This document shows positions 27,627-37,667 of a DNA stretch of 64,000 nucleotides, piece by piece. The translations under genes and the position numbers were made by a program. The number at the start of each line of letters is the position of its first letter. The stretch's first letter is position 1. The notes under the pieces were generated by a model, which saw only the letters and a program-made list of their open reading frames with translations, was not told where the DNA came from and ran no database searches. Location: NCBI GenBank assembly GCA_963759735.1, contig CAVXAF010000004.1, positions 310,001-374,000 of the forward strand. The letters are read 5' to 3'. Source of the stretch: Hyphomicrobium_A sp963759735. GTDB lineage: Bacteria; Pseudomonadota; Alphaproteobacteria; Rhizobiales; Hyphomicrobiaceae.

Positions 27627-29366
27627 CTACTGTGGGGCGTTGTCGTTGGCGTCGGCCGGCGCGGCGGCAAGCGAAGCCTTGAGTTGGGTCTCGACGGAGG
27701 CGAGAGCGCGGTCGACAGCCTCGCGCGCCTGCACCTTGGCGAGGAAGTCCTGGGCCGCATCCTGGGCCGGTGCCGGCAACGACTTGGCCTGCTGCAGAAC
27801 GTCGGCGAAGCGGTCCTCATTGAGTGCCACCTCCATGCGGGAGACGATGGCCTCGGTGCTCTTGTCGTCGTCGGCGTGGCTGGTCTTGCGGACGCGAACC
27901 ACGGACTTGGCTCCGGCGAGGAGCCTGTCGACGATGGAGGCTTCGGCGGGCTGCTCCTCGGCATCGATGATCTTGAAGGCCACCGGCTTGAACTCCTGCC
28001 GCAGCTCGGTCGAAGTCGGAACACCCTCGAGAGCAAAGCGCTCAAGGGGCGCCAGATCGACCATGGTGCCGGCGACCTGGCGGGCCTGGGCTAGTTCCGG
28101 CGCATAGGCATTGCCGCGGTCGATTGCGCGCTTCAGATTGGCGAGTTCCAGCGACAGGACAATGCGCTCGGCCGTGGTGCGCCGATTGCCTTCGCTCTTC
28201 ATGACTCCTGCAACGTCCTGCTGCAGCGCCGTCAGCTTGGTGTTTATCGGGTCCACAGCCGACGCGACATCCTCCGGCTTGGCAAGAACGGCAAGCCGCG
28301 CGTCGATGTCCGCCCTGAGTCGCTTTAGATCTTCCTGGGTGGTCTTGAGCGCGGCGGCGGCCCGATCGCTGTCGGTCTTCACCGCCGTCAGGGCGTTCGA
28401 CATCTCGGCGCTCTCAGACTTCAATACCGAAAGATCGCGATCCATGCGCTGGGTGCCGGAGCGCGCTGCCTGCCCGGCTTCGACGGCTGCGCCAAGTCGC
28501 GTGTCGAGTTCCTGCGCCACGGTCTTGCGCAAGGAATCGAGCTGTATCGACATAGTCGATTCAAGGTCGGCCAGTTTGCCGGTCAGAGCCGCAAGCTGCG
28601 GCAGGCGCCCGCTTTGCGGATCGCGCTCGGCGGCCGTGGCCATCATCGACAGCTGCTCCTCCAGCTTGGCGAGACGCTCGGCGGCTTTGCTGTCAGGGGC
28701 CTGGGTACGGATCTTTTCGTCGACGGCGTTGAGGGCCCTGTCGAGGTCGGCTTGCTTTTTACTGACGCCGTCGATGTTGGCGTCGAGCTGCTCTATGGTG
28801 CCCAGCTTGGCTTCCGCGGCGGCGAGGCGCGCTACAACATCTGCGTTAGGAGCTGAATTCGGAGCACGCTGTGCGCGGCTGGCCTCCAGCGCACCGAGGC
28901 GTTGTTCGATTGCGCTGAGATTCTCCGGCCGTTCGGCGGTTTCGAGGCCAAGGTTGGAAGCCAGCATGTCGGCGGCCAGCAGGGCAACGACGCCGCCCGC
29001 GACGCCGGCTGCCACGTGGGTAAAAAAGCCGCCATACCCGCGCGGGGCAGCGCGGGGAGGGACCGCCCGGCCCGGAGTGGAAGGGGGCGGCGTGCCCGAC
29101 GCCGGCTTGTCGCTTTTTGCCGGGTTCGTCGCGGTGGCCGATGCGCTGGATTTGGGGGGAGGAGAAGTCGAAGCCGCGGCGCTCGACGCCGCCGATGCGG
29201 ACTTCGACGCAGCGGATGCCTCGGCAACTTCCGGCTTGTCCTTGGCGGCAGCCGGCGGCGCCACCTCAGTCGCCTTCAGATCCAGGGTCGCGTGCGGGCG
29301 GCCGGCGGGCTGAGCCGAGGGTGAACCCGCGGGCTTCTTATCGGGCTCGTTCTTGTTCGCAGTCAT
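27627..29366 (-). CDS. mitofilin-like membrane protein (COG4223) of the heme cluster
   Basis: An N-terminal disordered Ala/Pro/Lys region (about residues 1-110) is followed by one membrane helix (HVAAGVAGGVVALLAADML), then long coiled coil (AAEAKLGTIEQLDANIDG, KLEEQLSMMATAAERD, LKTTQEDLKRLRADIDARL) and a C-terminal conserved domain (VLSLELANLKRAIDRGNAYAPEL, VDLAPLERFALEGVPTSTEL). This is the bacterial relative of mitochondrial Mic60 that in many alphaproteobacteria sits between hemD and hemY, where it may shape the inner membrane. ATG 29366 chosen; the frame to 29429 adds a poor N-terminus. Confidence 0.85.
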   Translation of the reverse strand: MTANKNEPDKKPAGSPSAQPAGRPHATLDLKATEVAPPAAAKDKPEVAEASAASKSASAASSAAASTSPPPKSSASATATNPAKSDKPASGTPPPSTPGRAVPPRAAPRGYGGFFTHVAAGVAGGVVALLAADMLASNLGLETAERPENLSAIEQRLGALEASRAQRAPNSAPNADVVARLAAAEAKLGTIEQLDANIDGVSKKQADLDRALNAVDEKIRTQAPDSKAAERLAKLEEQLSMMATAAERDPQSGRLPQLAALTGKLADLESTMSIQLDSLRKTVAQELDTRLGAAVEAGQAARSGTQRMDRDLSVLKSESAEMSNALTAVKTDSDRAAAALKTTQEDLKRLRADIDARLAVLAKPEDVASAVDPINTKLTALQQDVAGVMKSEGNRRTTAERIVLSLELANLKRAIDRGNAYAPELAQARQVAGTMVDLAPLERFALEGVPTSTELRQEFKPVAFKIIDAEEQPAEASIVDRLLAGAKSVVRVRKTSHADDDKSTEAIVSRMEVALNEDRFADVLQQAKSLPAPAQDAAQDFLAKVQAREAVDRALASVETQLKASLAAAPADANDNAPQ

Positions 29367-29446
29367 GCTTGAAGTACCTCGCTGCGGCGGATCGCGCTCC
29401 AAGTCCTTGAGGGGGTGGAGCTGTAGCACGCGGGTCGGACGCTAAC

Positions 29447-30185
29447 CTACACTCCTGACCAGAGCGTTGCTACTCGGGTAACGGCGGCCAATATGGCCTT
29501 GGAATCGGGTCTCTCGGCGACTTCAACTCGCGCCGGGCGCAGTGGTTCGATGGAAGTCGCCACGGCCGGCGAAAGGCACAGCAGGAAGAGGTTGCGGACG
29601 GCCTCTTCCAGCCCCTCGGACCGGGCCAGCTGGGCAAAGATCGAACCGGTTCGCGGCGACATCAAGATGACGGCGTCGATGGAGCCCGAGGCAAGGCGGT
29701 CCCTGATCTGGGGTTGCAGAACCTCGGCAGGGACGGCCTGGTAGGAGACGATTTCGCGCAGCTCAATACCATGGGCCGCGACGGCTCCCGATAGGTCGAA
29801 GGCCACGTCAGTGCCGCGGACATGGACCAGGGGGGCGCCAAGGTCGCGCGCCGCCTCGACGATGATCGGCAACAGGTCCTCGGCTGACCCAGCTCCCTTC
29901 GATACCTGGGCAAAGCCCAGTTCGGTCGCGAGTGCGGCCGTCGCGGCGCCAACCGCAATGAGCGGCAGGTGCTTTGCGGAGTTGATCGCCGCGCTCTGTG
30001 CCAGTGCCCGCAAGGCGTTGCGGCTGGTCACCACCAGGCCGCCGATCCCGTCGAACGCGTGGGGTCGGACCGGCAGCGGCTCGATCCTCAGCAGCGGTTC
30101 GACCGACACCGTGTGCCCGAGCGCTTCCAGCTGGCTGCGCAAGACAGCCGCGTCCGACTCTCGGGCGGGTGACGAGGATATGCAT
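29447..30185 (-). CDS. hemD: uroporphyrinogen-III synthase, apparent frameshift after codon 8
   Basis: Cyclises hydroxymethylbilane to uroporphyrinogen III in heme, siroheme and cobalamin synthesis. The start ATG 30185 overlaps the hemC stop (TGATG) and gives MHILVTRP, the canonical HemD opening. The frame then breaks, and the rest (ESDAAVLRSQLEALGHTVSV, FDGIGGLVVTSRNALRALA, LVHVRGTDVAFDLSG, YQAVPAE, DAVILMSPRTGSIFAQL) is in the next frame. One surplus base at about 30161 accounts for it. HemD is normally essential in a heme-making organism, so a sequencing error is more likely than a dead gene. Confidence 0.85.
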
Positions 30186-31111
30186 CAGGCGACCGCGAAG
30201 AAGTCCGGGCCGGCGCGCCCAAGAACCTCGGCGGCGACCTGCTCGCCGAGCCGCACCGCATCCTCTGCCTCCGCTACGCCTTCCGCGACGGCAACGTGCG
30301 CTCCGTCGGGGGTGAGGATTTCAGCGCGCAGCCGCAGTTGGCCATCGCGCAATTCGGCCAGACCGGCGATGGGTGTGCGGCAGGAGCCTTCGAGGCGGGC
30401 AAGATAGGCACGCTCGGCGGCAACGCATAGGGCGGTCGGAACGTCGTTGAGCGGCGCCAATAGGCGGGCGGTGTCCGCGTCGTTGAGATTGATCTCGATG
30501 CCGATGGCGCCCTGGGCAACCGCCGGCAACATCACGTCCGTTTGCATGGCAGCGGTGATGTGCTGCGCCAGGCCGAGGCGGTTCAGCCCGGCGCAGGCGA
30601 GGAACGTCGCATCGGCAACCCCCTCTTCAAGCTTGCGCAGCCGCGTTTGGACGTTGCCGCGAAACCCTACGATGCGCAGGTCGGGGCGTGCCCGCAGAAC
30701 CTGCGCCTGACGGCGCGGCGAGGATGTGCCGACCACCGCGCCGGCCGGCATGGCGGAGAGCGACGCGTACTTCAGGCTGACGAAGGCATCGCGCGGGTCC
30801 TCGCGCTCCAGAATTGCCGCGATGATAAGCCCGTCGGGCAGCAAGGCCGGCATGTCCTTCATGGAATGTACGGCCAAGTCGATCTCGCCGGCGAAGAGCG
30901 CCTCCTCCAGCTCCTTGGTGAACAGTCCCTTGCCGCCGGCCTCGATCAAGGGACGATCGGTTACCCGGTCGCCGGTCGTCTTGATGACGACAATCTCGCA
31001 CTGCTCGGGCGCAAGATCATGCGCGGCGGCCAGCCGAGCAGCCACCTGGTGGGCCTGGGCGAGCGCCAAGGGCGAGCCGCGGGTGCCGATGCGGATTCTG
31101 CCAGCTTGCAA
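30185..31111 (-). CDS. hemC: hydroxymethylbilane synthase (porphobilinogen deaminase)
   Basis: Polymerises four porphobilinogen units. IRIGTRGSPLALAQAHQVA opens the protein; further marks are GGKGLFTKELEEAL, DLAVHSMKDMP, VGTSSPRRQAQVL, FRGNVQTRLRKLE, and the dipyrromethane cofactor site near LEGSCRTPIAG. The long upstream extension in this frame is not real: a TTG at 31111 preceded by GGAGAGAA gives a protein of about 308 residues, the normal length. Coupled to hemD and divergent from tsaD across 107 bases. Confidence 0.94.
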   Translation of the reverse strand: MQAGRIRIGTRGSPLALAQAHQVAARLAAAHDLAPEQCEIVVIKTTGDRVTDRPLIEAGGKGLFTKELEEALFAGEIDLAVHSMKDMPALLPDGLIIAAILEREDPRDAFVSLKYASLSAMPAGAVVGTSSPRRQAQVLRARPDLRIVGFRGNVQTRLRKLEEGVADATFLACAGLNRLGLAQHITAAMQTDVMLPAVAQGAIGIEINLNDADTARLLAPLNDVPTALCVAAERAYLARLEGSCRTPIAGLAELRDGQLRLRAEILTPDGAHVAVAEGVAEAEDAVRLGEQVAAEVLGRAGPDFFAVA

Positions 31112-31218
31112 GCCGTTCTCTCCGGGTGCTAGGCGACGGGCCTCGGGAGCGGCCCTTGCGGCGCCATCTATGCCCCTGCGCCACCGGGAACGCAAACGCG
31201 GGATCGTCCAGCCAAACC

Positions 31219-32323
31219 ATGGCAGTCGAAGAGCAAACGCGCCCCAAGCCGAGCCTCGTGCTGGGCCTCGAGACGAGCTGCGATGAGACCGCGGCCGCGG
31301 TGGTGCTGCGCGAGCCGGGCGGGGCCGGGCGCATCCTGTCCAGCATTGTGCGTACGCAATGGGAACAGCACACGCCTTTCGGCGGCGTGGTGCCGGAGAT
31401 CGCGGCGCGCGCGCATGTCGAATGCCTCGATCTGATCGTGCGCGAGGCAATGCGCTCGGCGGAGGTGGAATTCGACGATCTCGATGCGGTTGCCGCGACG
31501 ACCGGCCCCGGACTGATCGGCGGCCTTATCGTCGGGGCCATCACCGGCAAGGCCCTAGCGTTGGCGCGCGGGCTGCCGTTCATCGGCGTCCATCATCTCG
31601 AGGCGCACGCGCTCACCGTAGGGCTGACCGAGGGCATCACGCCGCCATATCTGCTGCTTCTCGTTTCGGGTGGGCACACGCAACTTCTCATCGTGCGCGG
31701 CGTCGGCGACTATGAGCGCTTGGCGACGACCATCGACGACGCGCTGGGCGAAGCCTTTGACAAGACGGCCAAGCTGCTCGGCCTCGGCTTCCCGGGCGGC
31801 CCCGCGGTCGGAACAGTGCGCGCTTGCCGGCAATGCGGCTCGATTCGATCTTCCGCGGCCGATGCTCGGGCGCGAAGAGCCACACTTCTCCTTCGCCGGA
31901 TTGAAGACGGCGGTGCGACGGACAGCGGAAAAGCTCGCCCCGCTCAGCGAGCGGGACGTCGCCGATATCGCGGCGAGCTTCGAGGCGGCAGTCACCGAGG
32001 CAGTGGCCGACCGCTGTGCGCGGGCCATGGACGTCACGCGAGCGCGGTTGGGCGGCGGCGTCCCTCTGCGTTTCGTCGTCGCCGGGGGCGTCGCCGCCAA
32101 TGCGCGTCTGCGCGCCAGCCTCACGGGCCTGGCTGCGGCGCGCGGCTTCTCCTTTCACGTCCCGCCGGTGAACCTGTGCGGGGACAACGCGGCGATGATC
32201 GCGTGGGCGGGTGCGGAACGCCTTGCCTTGGGCCTCACCGATCCGCTCAATGCGCCCGTTCGCCCGCGCTGGCCGCTCGACGCCAACGCTGCGCCCGCCA
32301 TCGGCGCCGGCGTGAAGGCATGA
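31219..32323 (+). CDS. tsaD: tRNA N6-adenosine threonylcarbamoyltransferase, apparent frameshift
   Basis: Catalytic partner in t6A37 tRNA modification. LGLETSCDETAAAVV, GGVVPEIAARAHVE, TTGPGLIGGL, the metal-binding HHLEAHALTVGL and LLVSGGHTQL lie in the first frame. GNAARFDLPRPM, FSFAGLKTAVR, VVAGGVAANARLR and CGDNAAMIAWAG follow in the next. The switch is at GTCGG (31809-31811), where one surplus G suffices. ATG 31219 opens the conserved region. TsaD is usually essential, so this is probably an error in the sequence. gpsA follows 52 bases later. Confidence 0.9.
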
Positions 32324-32375
32324 CGGCCGTGCCCGTGTTAGACATCTGCATCCGGACGAGCTGCGGGGACTTTGC

Positions 32376-33370
32376 GTGAAGATCGACACTGTTGGCATCA
32401 TCGGCGGCGGCGCCTGGGGAACAGCCTTGGCACAAACCATGCGGCGCGCCGGCCGCGATGTCGTGCTGTGGGCGCGCGAAGCCGATGTCGTCGGCTCGAT
32501 CAACACACGCCACATCAACGAGGCGTTCCTGCCGGGCGTTTCGCTTGATCCGGCCATCGCCGCGACCGACAACTTGGCGCATGCGGCGGCGTGCGATGCG
32601 TTGTTGCTTGTGGCGCCTGCCCAGCACGTACGCCACATGGCACGCGAGCTGCGTCCATTTCTGCGAGCGGGGCAGCCCGTCGTCATGTGCGCCAAGGGCA
32701 TCGAGCAGGCCACCGGCAAGATGATGGGCGACATTCTGGCGGCTGAACTGCCTGCGGTGACACCTGCCGTGCTGTCGGGCCCCAGCTTTGCCGCCGATGT
32801 GGCGCGCGGCCTTCCCGCCGCACTGACCATCGCCTGCGCCGATGAGGCCACCGGACGACGGCTTGCCGAACGCCTCGGCAGCTCGAAGTTCCGTCTCTAT
32901 TGGAGCAACGATCTGATCGGCGTCGAACTGGGCGGCGCGCTGAAGAATGTGCTGGCCATTGCCGCCGGTATTGTCGAAGGCAAGGGACTGGGGCTAGCGC
33001 GCACGCCGCCCTCGTCACCCGCGGCTTCGCCGAGATGCGCCGGCTCGGCAAGGTTCTCGGTGCTCGGCCGGAGACGCTGATCGGACTGTCGGGACTGGGC
33101 GATCTCATCCTCACCTGCGGCAGCCCGCAGTCCCGCAACATGTCGCTGGGACGCGCGCTGGGACGCGGCGAGAGCTTGTCGGATGCGCTGGCCGGCAAGC
33201 TGGCAGTAACAGAGGGCGTCTATACAGCGGCGGCGGTGCGCCGCATCGCCGATGAGCGCGGCGTCGACATGCCGATCTGCGCCGCCGTCTGTGCGGTGAT
33301 CGACGGGCAGGCGAGCGTAACTGATGCCATCGACCAGCTCATGCAGCGGCCGCTGAAGGCCGAGGACTGA
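32376..33370 (+). CDS. gpsA: NAD(P)-dependent glycerol-3-phosphate dehydrogenase, apparent frameshift
   Basis: Makes glycerol-3-phosphate for phospholipids. The dinucleotide motif is VGIIGGGAWGTALAQ; further motifs are CAKGIEQATG, VLSGPSFAADVARG and the catalytic Lys in ELGGALKNVLAIAAGI in the first frame. ASAHAALVTRGFAEM, GLSGLGDLILTC and SRNMSLGRALG follow in the next. One missing G in the run near 32990-32993 restores GKGLGASAHAAL. The two-part gene has the normal total length. The enzyme is expected to be essential, so this is again probably a base-calling error. Confidence 0.9.
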
Positions 33371-33522
33371 GCCCTCTAATTAGCGACGCACCAAATCTTG
33401 AGCGGTGTCGGATCTTGCAGCGTTACCGGCTCGATGAACGACGGCGACGCAAGTTTGTCTCCGCTTGACAGTCGCGGTGCGTTGCGCGACGCCGGGGTCG
33501 AAGCGATCCGAGCGAGCCACAC

Positions 33523-33999
33523 ATGCCCGTTGCCTATTGGCTGATGAAGTCCGAGCCCGACGTCTTCTCCTGGGAGATGCTCAAGTCGCGCGGCAAGAAG
33601 GGTGAGGTGTGGGACGGCGTGCGCAACTTCCAGGCGCGCAACAACATGCGGGCGATGCAGCTCGGCGACCTGGCGTTCTTTTACCATTCGAACGAGGGCA
33701 AGGCGGTCGTCGGCATCATGGAGGTGGCCAAGCTCGCGCATCCCGATCCGAAAGATGATACCGGCACCTGGGAGTGCGTCGACATGCGCGCCCTCGAGGA
33801 CCTACCGCACCCGGTGTCGCTTACGGCGATCAAGGACAACCCGAAGCTCGCCAAGATGGTGCTGGTCAACAACTCGCGCCTTTCGGTGCAGCCGGTTGCC
33901 GCCGACGAGTGGGCCGAGGTCTGCCGCATGAGCGGCTTGGGGACCGCGCCTAAAAAGGCCTCGACCAAAAAGCCCAAGACCCAAAAGTCAAAGAAATGA
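33523..33999 (+). CDS. EVE domain protein (DUF55, YTH-like fold)
   Basis: 158 residues. PVAYWLMKSEPDVFSWEML, WDGVRNFQARNNMRAMQLGD and FFYHSNEGKAVVGIMEVAK are the classic EVE/thymocyte-nuclear-protein-1 pattern, a pocket for modified bases. A Lys-rich tail follows. The cellular role in bacteria is unsettled. The stop overlaps the following methyltransferase start (ATGA at 33996). Confidence 0.9.
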   Translation: MPVAYWLMKSEPDVFSWEMLKSRGKKGEVWDGVRNFQARNNMRAMQLGDLAFFYHSNEGKAVVGIMEVAKLAHPDPKDDTGTWECVDMRALEDLPHPVSLTAIKDNPKLAKMVLVNNSRLSVQPVAADEWAEVCRMSGLGTAPKKASTKKPKTQKSKK

Positions 34000-34673
34000 G
34001 TCTGAAGCCCCACGCGTCGGACTCCTCTGCTGCCTCCACTCAAGCCTTTATCATCGCCAATACGCGGCTGCTCGCCCCCCCGCTCGTTCCGGAGATCGAG
34101 CTGCACCTGGCCGAAGAGTCGCTCCCCATCTGGCAGAAGACGGAGGAGGAACTCGGCGAGATGAACGTACCGCCGCCTTACTGGGCGTTCGCCTGGGCCG
34201 GCGGGCAGGCGCTGGCCCGCTACATGCTCGACAACGCGGCGCTGCTGTCGGGCATGCGAGTGCTGGATCTCGGCTCGGGGTCGGGGCTCACTGCGATCGC
34301 GGCCATGCGGGCTGGCGCCGCCAGCGTGCTCGCCTCCGACATCGACCGCATGGCGCTCACCGCCGTTCGTCTCAACGCGGCGCACAACGGCGTCGCGGTC
34401 ACGACGACGGAAGACGATCTCCTCGCCAAGCCGCCGCAGGCATTCGGCGTCGTCCTCGTCGGCGACCTGTTCTACGAGCGGGGGCTGGCCGATCTCGTAT
34501 TGCAGTACATCGAGGCGGCAGCCAAGCAGGGCGCCGTGGTTCTGGTCGGCGATCCGCAGCGCAACTACTTTCCCAAGGCGCGCTTCATAGCCGCCGCCGA
34601 GTATCAGGTGCCGGTGACGCGCGAACTTGAGGACGCCGAGATCAAGCGGACGTCCGTTTGGCGGCTGGCCTAG
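33996..34673 (+). CDS. class I SAM-dependent methyltransferase (protein-lysine type, ETF-beta KMT-like)
   Basis: 225 residues. A substrate-side segment PPPYWAFAWAGGQALARYML precedes motif I (VLDLGSGSGL), then ASDIDRMALTAVRLNA and VLVGDLFYE. This arrangement is that of the nicotinamide-N-methyltransferase / ETF-beta lysine methyltransferase group. The actual substrate is not deducible. Overlaps the EVE gene by 4 bases, so the two are co-translated. Confidence 0.85.
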   Translation: MSLKPHASDSSAASTQAFIIANTRLLAPPLVPEIELHLAEESLPIWQKTEEELGEMNVPPPYWAFAWAGGQALARYMLDNAALLSGMRVLDLGSGSGLTAIAAMRAGAASVLASDIDRMALTAVRLNAAHNGVAVTTTEDDLLAKPPQAFGVVLVGDLFYERGLADLVLQYIEAAAKQGAVVLVGDPQRNYFPKARFIAAAEYQVPVTRELEDAEIKRTSVWRLA

Positions 34674-34738
34674 GCGGCGCGGACACGGCGAACGGCTTCT
34701 GCTATTTTTGGCCTCCTCATCAGCAACGGAGCAGCCCC

Positions 34739-35158
34739 ATGGACTTCGCCGGCATGAACATATTCGCCGTAGTCCTGGCGGCGGTGGTCAGCTTCATGTT
34801 TGGCTGGCTCTGGTATGGCATCCTGTTCTCCGACGCTTGGCTGCTCGCTTGCGGCAAGTCGCGCGAGGAGATGCAGGCGCATGCGCCGAGCCCCACTCCA
34901 TTCATCATCAGCTTCATCGGGCTCATCGTCATGGCATGCGTGCTGGGCGGCGTTCTGCGGCACCTCGGGCCTGAGCGAATGACCCTCATCGGCGGCATCG
35001 TCACTGGCGCCTTCATGTGGCTCGGCTTTGTGATGACTACCTTGGCCGTCAATAACGCCTTTCGCGGCGCCAAGCCGGCCCTCACCATCATCGATGGCGG
35101 CCATTGGCTGGGAGTCCTGCTGCTGCAGGGTGCCGTCATTGGCTGGCTCGGCGTTTGA
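34739..35158 (+). CDS. DUF1761 membrane protein
   Basis: About 139 residues with four predicted membrane helices (NIFAVVLAAVVSFMFGWLWY, FIISFIGLIVMACVLGGVL, IGGIVTGAFMWLGFVMTTLA, LLLQGAVIGWLGV). GWLWYGILF and the later TTLAVNNAF fit DUF1761. Function unknown. ATG 34739 has GGAG upstream; the longer frame from 34658 is not supported. Confidence 0.82.
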   Translation: MDFAGMNIFAVVLAAVVSFMFGWLWYGILFSDAWLLACGKSREEMQAHAPSPTPFIISFIGLIVMACVLGGVLRHLGPERMTLIGGIVTGAFMWLGFVMTTLAVNNAFRGAKPALTIIDGGHWLGVLLLQGAVIGWLGV

Positions 35159-35257
35159 CGCCGCTCAAGCGGAGCATCCGACCAAGAGCCAAATTGCCCT
35201 TGCCAAGCGGGGCGCCCATAATGGCGACAACGACCAAAAAATCGTGGGAGAACGCCA

Positions 35258-37210
35258 ATGTCGGGGAAGCTGCACCCTGTACCGGATGGAGTTTGGCGCG
35301 AACGCGCTTGGATCGACGAGAAGGCATACGACGCGCTGTACGAGCGCTCTGTTGTCGACCCGCAGGGATTCTGGGCCGAGATCGGCCGCCGCATCGATTG
35401 GATCAAGCCCTACACCAAGGTGAAGGACACATCCTTCGACCCACATAGCGTTTCGATCAAATGGTTCGAGGACGGCACGCTCAACGTCGCTGCCAACTGC
35501 ATCGACCGCCACCTGGCGACGCGCGGCGATCAGGTCGCCATCATCTGGGAAGGCGATGATCCCGCAGATTCCGAGCAGATCACCTATCGGCAGCTGCACG
35601 AGCGCGTCTGCAGGTTCGCCAATGTCCTAAAGGCTCACGACGTCAAGAAGGGTGACCGCGTCACCGTCTATCTGCCGATGATCCCCGAAGCGGCCTATGC
35701 CATGCTCGCCTGCGCGCGCATCGGCGCCATCCACTCGGTGGTGTTCGGCGGATTTTCGCCCGACGCCCTCGCCGGCCGCATCCAGGATGCCGAATCGAAA
35801 TTCATCATCACCGCCGACGAAGGCCTGCGCGGCGGCAAATTCGTCCCGCTAAAGAAGAACGCGGACGAGGCGCTGGCGAAGGTAGCGAAGGGCGGCGAGA
35901 CCGTGCTCGTCGTGCGCCGCACCGGGCGACCCGTTCCGTGGACGGCGGGACGCGATCTCTGGCTGCACGATGAATTGGAAAAGGCATCCGCCGATTGCGC
36001 CCCGGTCGAGGTCGCCGCGGAAGACCCGCTGTTCATTCTCTATACGTCTGGCTCGACCGGCACGCCAAAGGGCGTGCTGCACACTTCGGGCGGCTATCTG
36101 GTCTATGCCGCGCTCACCCATCAGTACGTTTTCGATTACCACGACGGCGACATCTACTGGTGCACGGCGGACGTCGGCTGGGTGACGGGGCACAGCTACA
36201 TCGTCTATGGACCCCTCGCCAACGGCGCCACCACGTTGATGTTTGAAGGCGTACCGAACTATCCGACGATGTCGCGCTTCTGGAACGTCATAGACAAGTG
36301 GAAGGTGAACATCTTCTACACCGCGCCGACCGCCATCCGCGCGCTGATGGGCGCCGGCGACGACTTCGTCAAAGCCAGTGACCGCTCCTCCCTGCGGCTG
36401 CTCGGCAGCGTCGGCGAGCCGATCAATCCGGAAGCCTGGGAATGGTACTACCGCGTCGTCGGTGAGAACCGCTGCCCCATCGTCGACACCTGGTGGCAGA
36501 CGGAAACCGGCGGCATCCTCATCACGCCGCTGCCCGGTGCCACCGCCCTCAAGCCTGGCTCGGCGACGCGGCCGTTCTTCGGCGTGCTGCCGGCACTCGT
36601 CGACGACAAGGGCGCCACGCTCGACGGCGAGGCAACCGGCAATCTCGTCATCCTCGACAGCTGGCCGGGTCAGGCGCGCACTATCTACGGCGATCACGAG
36701 CGCTTCGTGCAGACCTACTTCTCCGCCTATCCCGGCACCTACTTCACCGGTGACGGCTGCCGCCGCGACGAGGACGGCTACTACTGGATCACCGGCCGCG
36801 TCGATGACGTGATCAACGTCTCGGGCCACCGGCTAGGCACCGCCGAGGTCGAGAGCGCGCTTGTCTCGCACCCCAAAGTGGCCGAGGCAGCCGTCGTCGG
36901 CTATCCGCACAACCTCAAGGGCCAGGGGATCTACTGCTATGTGACGCTGATCGCCGGCGAAGCTTGGAGCGACGATCTCGTCAAGGAGCTCACCGGGCAT
37001 GTCAGGAAGGAAATCGGGCCGATCGCCTCTCCCGATCTCATCCAATTCGCACCCGGTTTGCCGAAAACGCGCTCCGGCAAGATCATGCGCCGCATTCTGC
37101 GCAAGATTGCCGAGGATGAATTCTCCAACCTGGGAGACATCTCGACCCTTGCCGATCCGGCCGTCGTGCAGGACCTGATCGACAACCGGCAGAATCGCCG
37201 CGCCAGTTGA
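35258..37210 (+). CDS. acs: acetyl-CoA synthetase (AMP-forming)
   Basis: Activates acetate to acetyl-CoA via acetyl-AMP. 650 residues, the normal length. The phosphate loop is YTSGSTGTPKGVLHT, followed by YWCTADVGWVTGHSY, WWQTETGG, the hinge motif TGRVDDVINVSGHRLGT and the acetylation-regulated lysine in LPKTRSGKIMRRILRK. The start has GGGAGAA upstream. Probably monocistronic. Confidence 0.97.
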   Translation: MSGKLHPVPDGVWRERAWIDEKAYDALYERSVVDPQGFWAEIGRRIDWIKPYTKVKDTSFDPHSVSIKWFEDGTLNVAANCIDRHLATRGDQVAIIWEGDDPADSEQITYRQLHERVCRFANVLKAHDVKKGDRVTVYLPMIPEAAYAMLACARIGAIHSVVFGGFSPDALAGRIQDAESKFIITADEGLRGGKFVPLKKNADEALAKVAKGGETVLVVRRTGRPVPWTAGRDLWLHDELEKASADCAPVEVAAEDPLFILYTSGSTGTPKGVLHTSGGYLVYAALTHQYVFDYHDGDIYWCTADVGWVTGHSYIVYGPLANGATTLMFEGVPNYPTMSRFWNVIDKWKVNIFYTAPTAIRALMGAGDDFVKASDRSSLRLLGSVGEPINPEAWEWYYRVVGENRCPIVDTWWQTETGGILITPLPGATALKPGSATRPFFGVLPALVDDKGATLDGEATGNLVILDSWPGQARTIYGDHERFVQTYFSAYPGTYFTGDGCRRDEDGYYWITGRVDDVINVSGHRLGTAEVESALVSHPKVAEAAVVGYPHNLKGQGIYCYVTLIAGEAWSDDLVKELTGHVRKEIGPIASPDLIQFAPGLPKTRSGKIMRRILRKIAEDEFSNLGDISTLADPAVVQDLIDNRQNRRAS

Positions 37211-37288
37211 GGCGTCACGCCCGGAACAGCGCTGCCGTGGTGGTTGTTCTATGCCGCGGGTGCAATTCGCAACCAGAGCTTGGAGCAG

Positions 37289-37459
37289 ATGGCATTGGAA
37301 CACACGGTTAACGTCAACATGGACATCGACACGCTGAAGCAGCTCGACAACCTGCGCCGGGCGCATCCCAATGTACCCTCACGCGTCGAGGTCATTCGCC
37401 GCCTCATTTGGGAGGCGCACGCTAAGATTCCGGCGCCGGGGGAAACGGCGACCGGCTGA
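37289..37459 (+). CDS. small ribbon-helix-helix-like protein
   Basis: About 56 residues: a beta strand (HTVNVNMDID) then two helices (TLKQLDNLRRAHPNVPSRVEVIRRLIWEA), the outline of a MetJ/Arc-type DNA-binding protein. ATG 37289 follows GGAG closely; ATG 37244 is an alternative. A GGAAC at 37224 followed 17-18 bases on by GTT could be a general-stress (EcfG-type) promoter, weakly supported. A clear terminator follows. Confidence 0.6.
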   Translation: MALEHTVNVNMDIDTLKQLDNLRRAHPNVPSRVEVIRRLIWEAHAKIPAPGETATG

Positions 37460-37488
37460 TCCCCCAGCAACGAGCCTGAACGGCAATC

Positions 37489-37526
37489 AAAGGGCGCTCA
37501 CCAGAAGTTGGTGGCGCCTTTTTTGT
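37489..37526 (+). terminator. rho-independent terminator
   Basis: Stem GGCGC-CACCA (37493-37503, one bulged T) pairs with TGGTG-GCGCC (37509-37518), followed by a T-rich run (CTTTTTTGTTTT). It lies 30 bases after the ribbon-helix-helix gene. Confidence 0.85.
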
Positions 37527-37667
37527 TTTAAAAAATGCATATGTTTTTCAATCGCTTGGAATGGGCGCCCAGAATTTCTCCGCTCCCTGCTAGCCCCTGT
37601 GCCTCGCGGAACAGCGTCCAATCCCCCCTCCCCGTAGCCTGTCTTCATCGAACAGGGAGACAGACCA

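Noticed and set aside
37224..37250. EcfG-type stress promoter before the ribbon-helix-helix gene
   Set aside because: GGAAC and GTT are present at acceptable spacing, but the -10 box is incomplete and a chance match is likely. Mentioned only in the gene entry.
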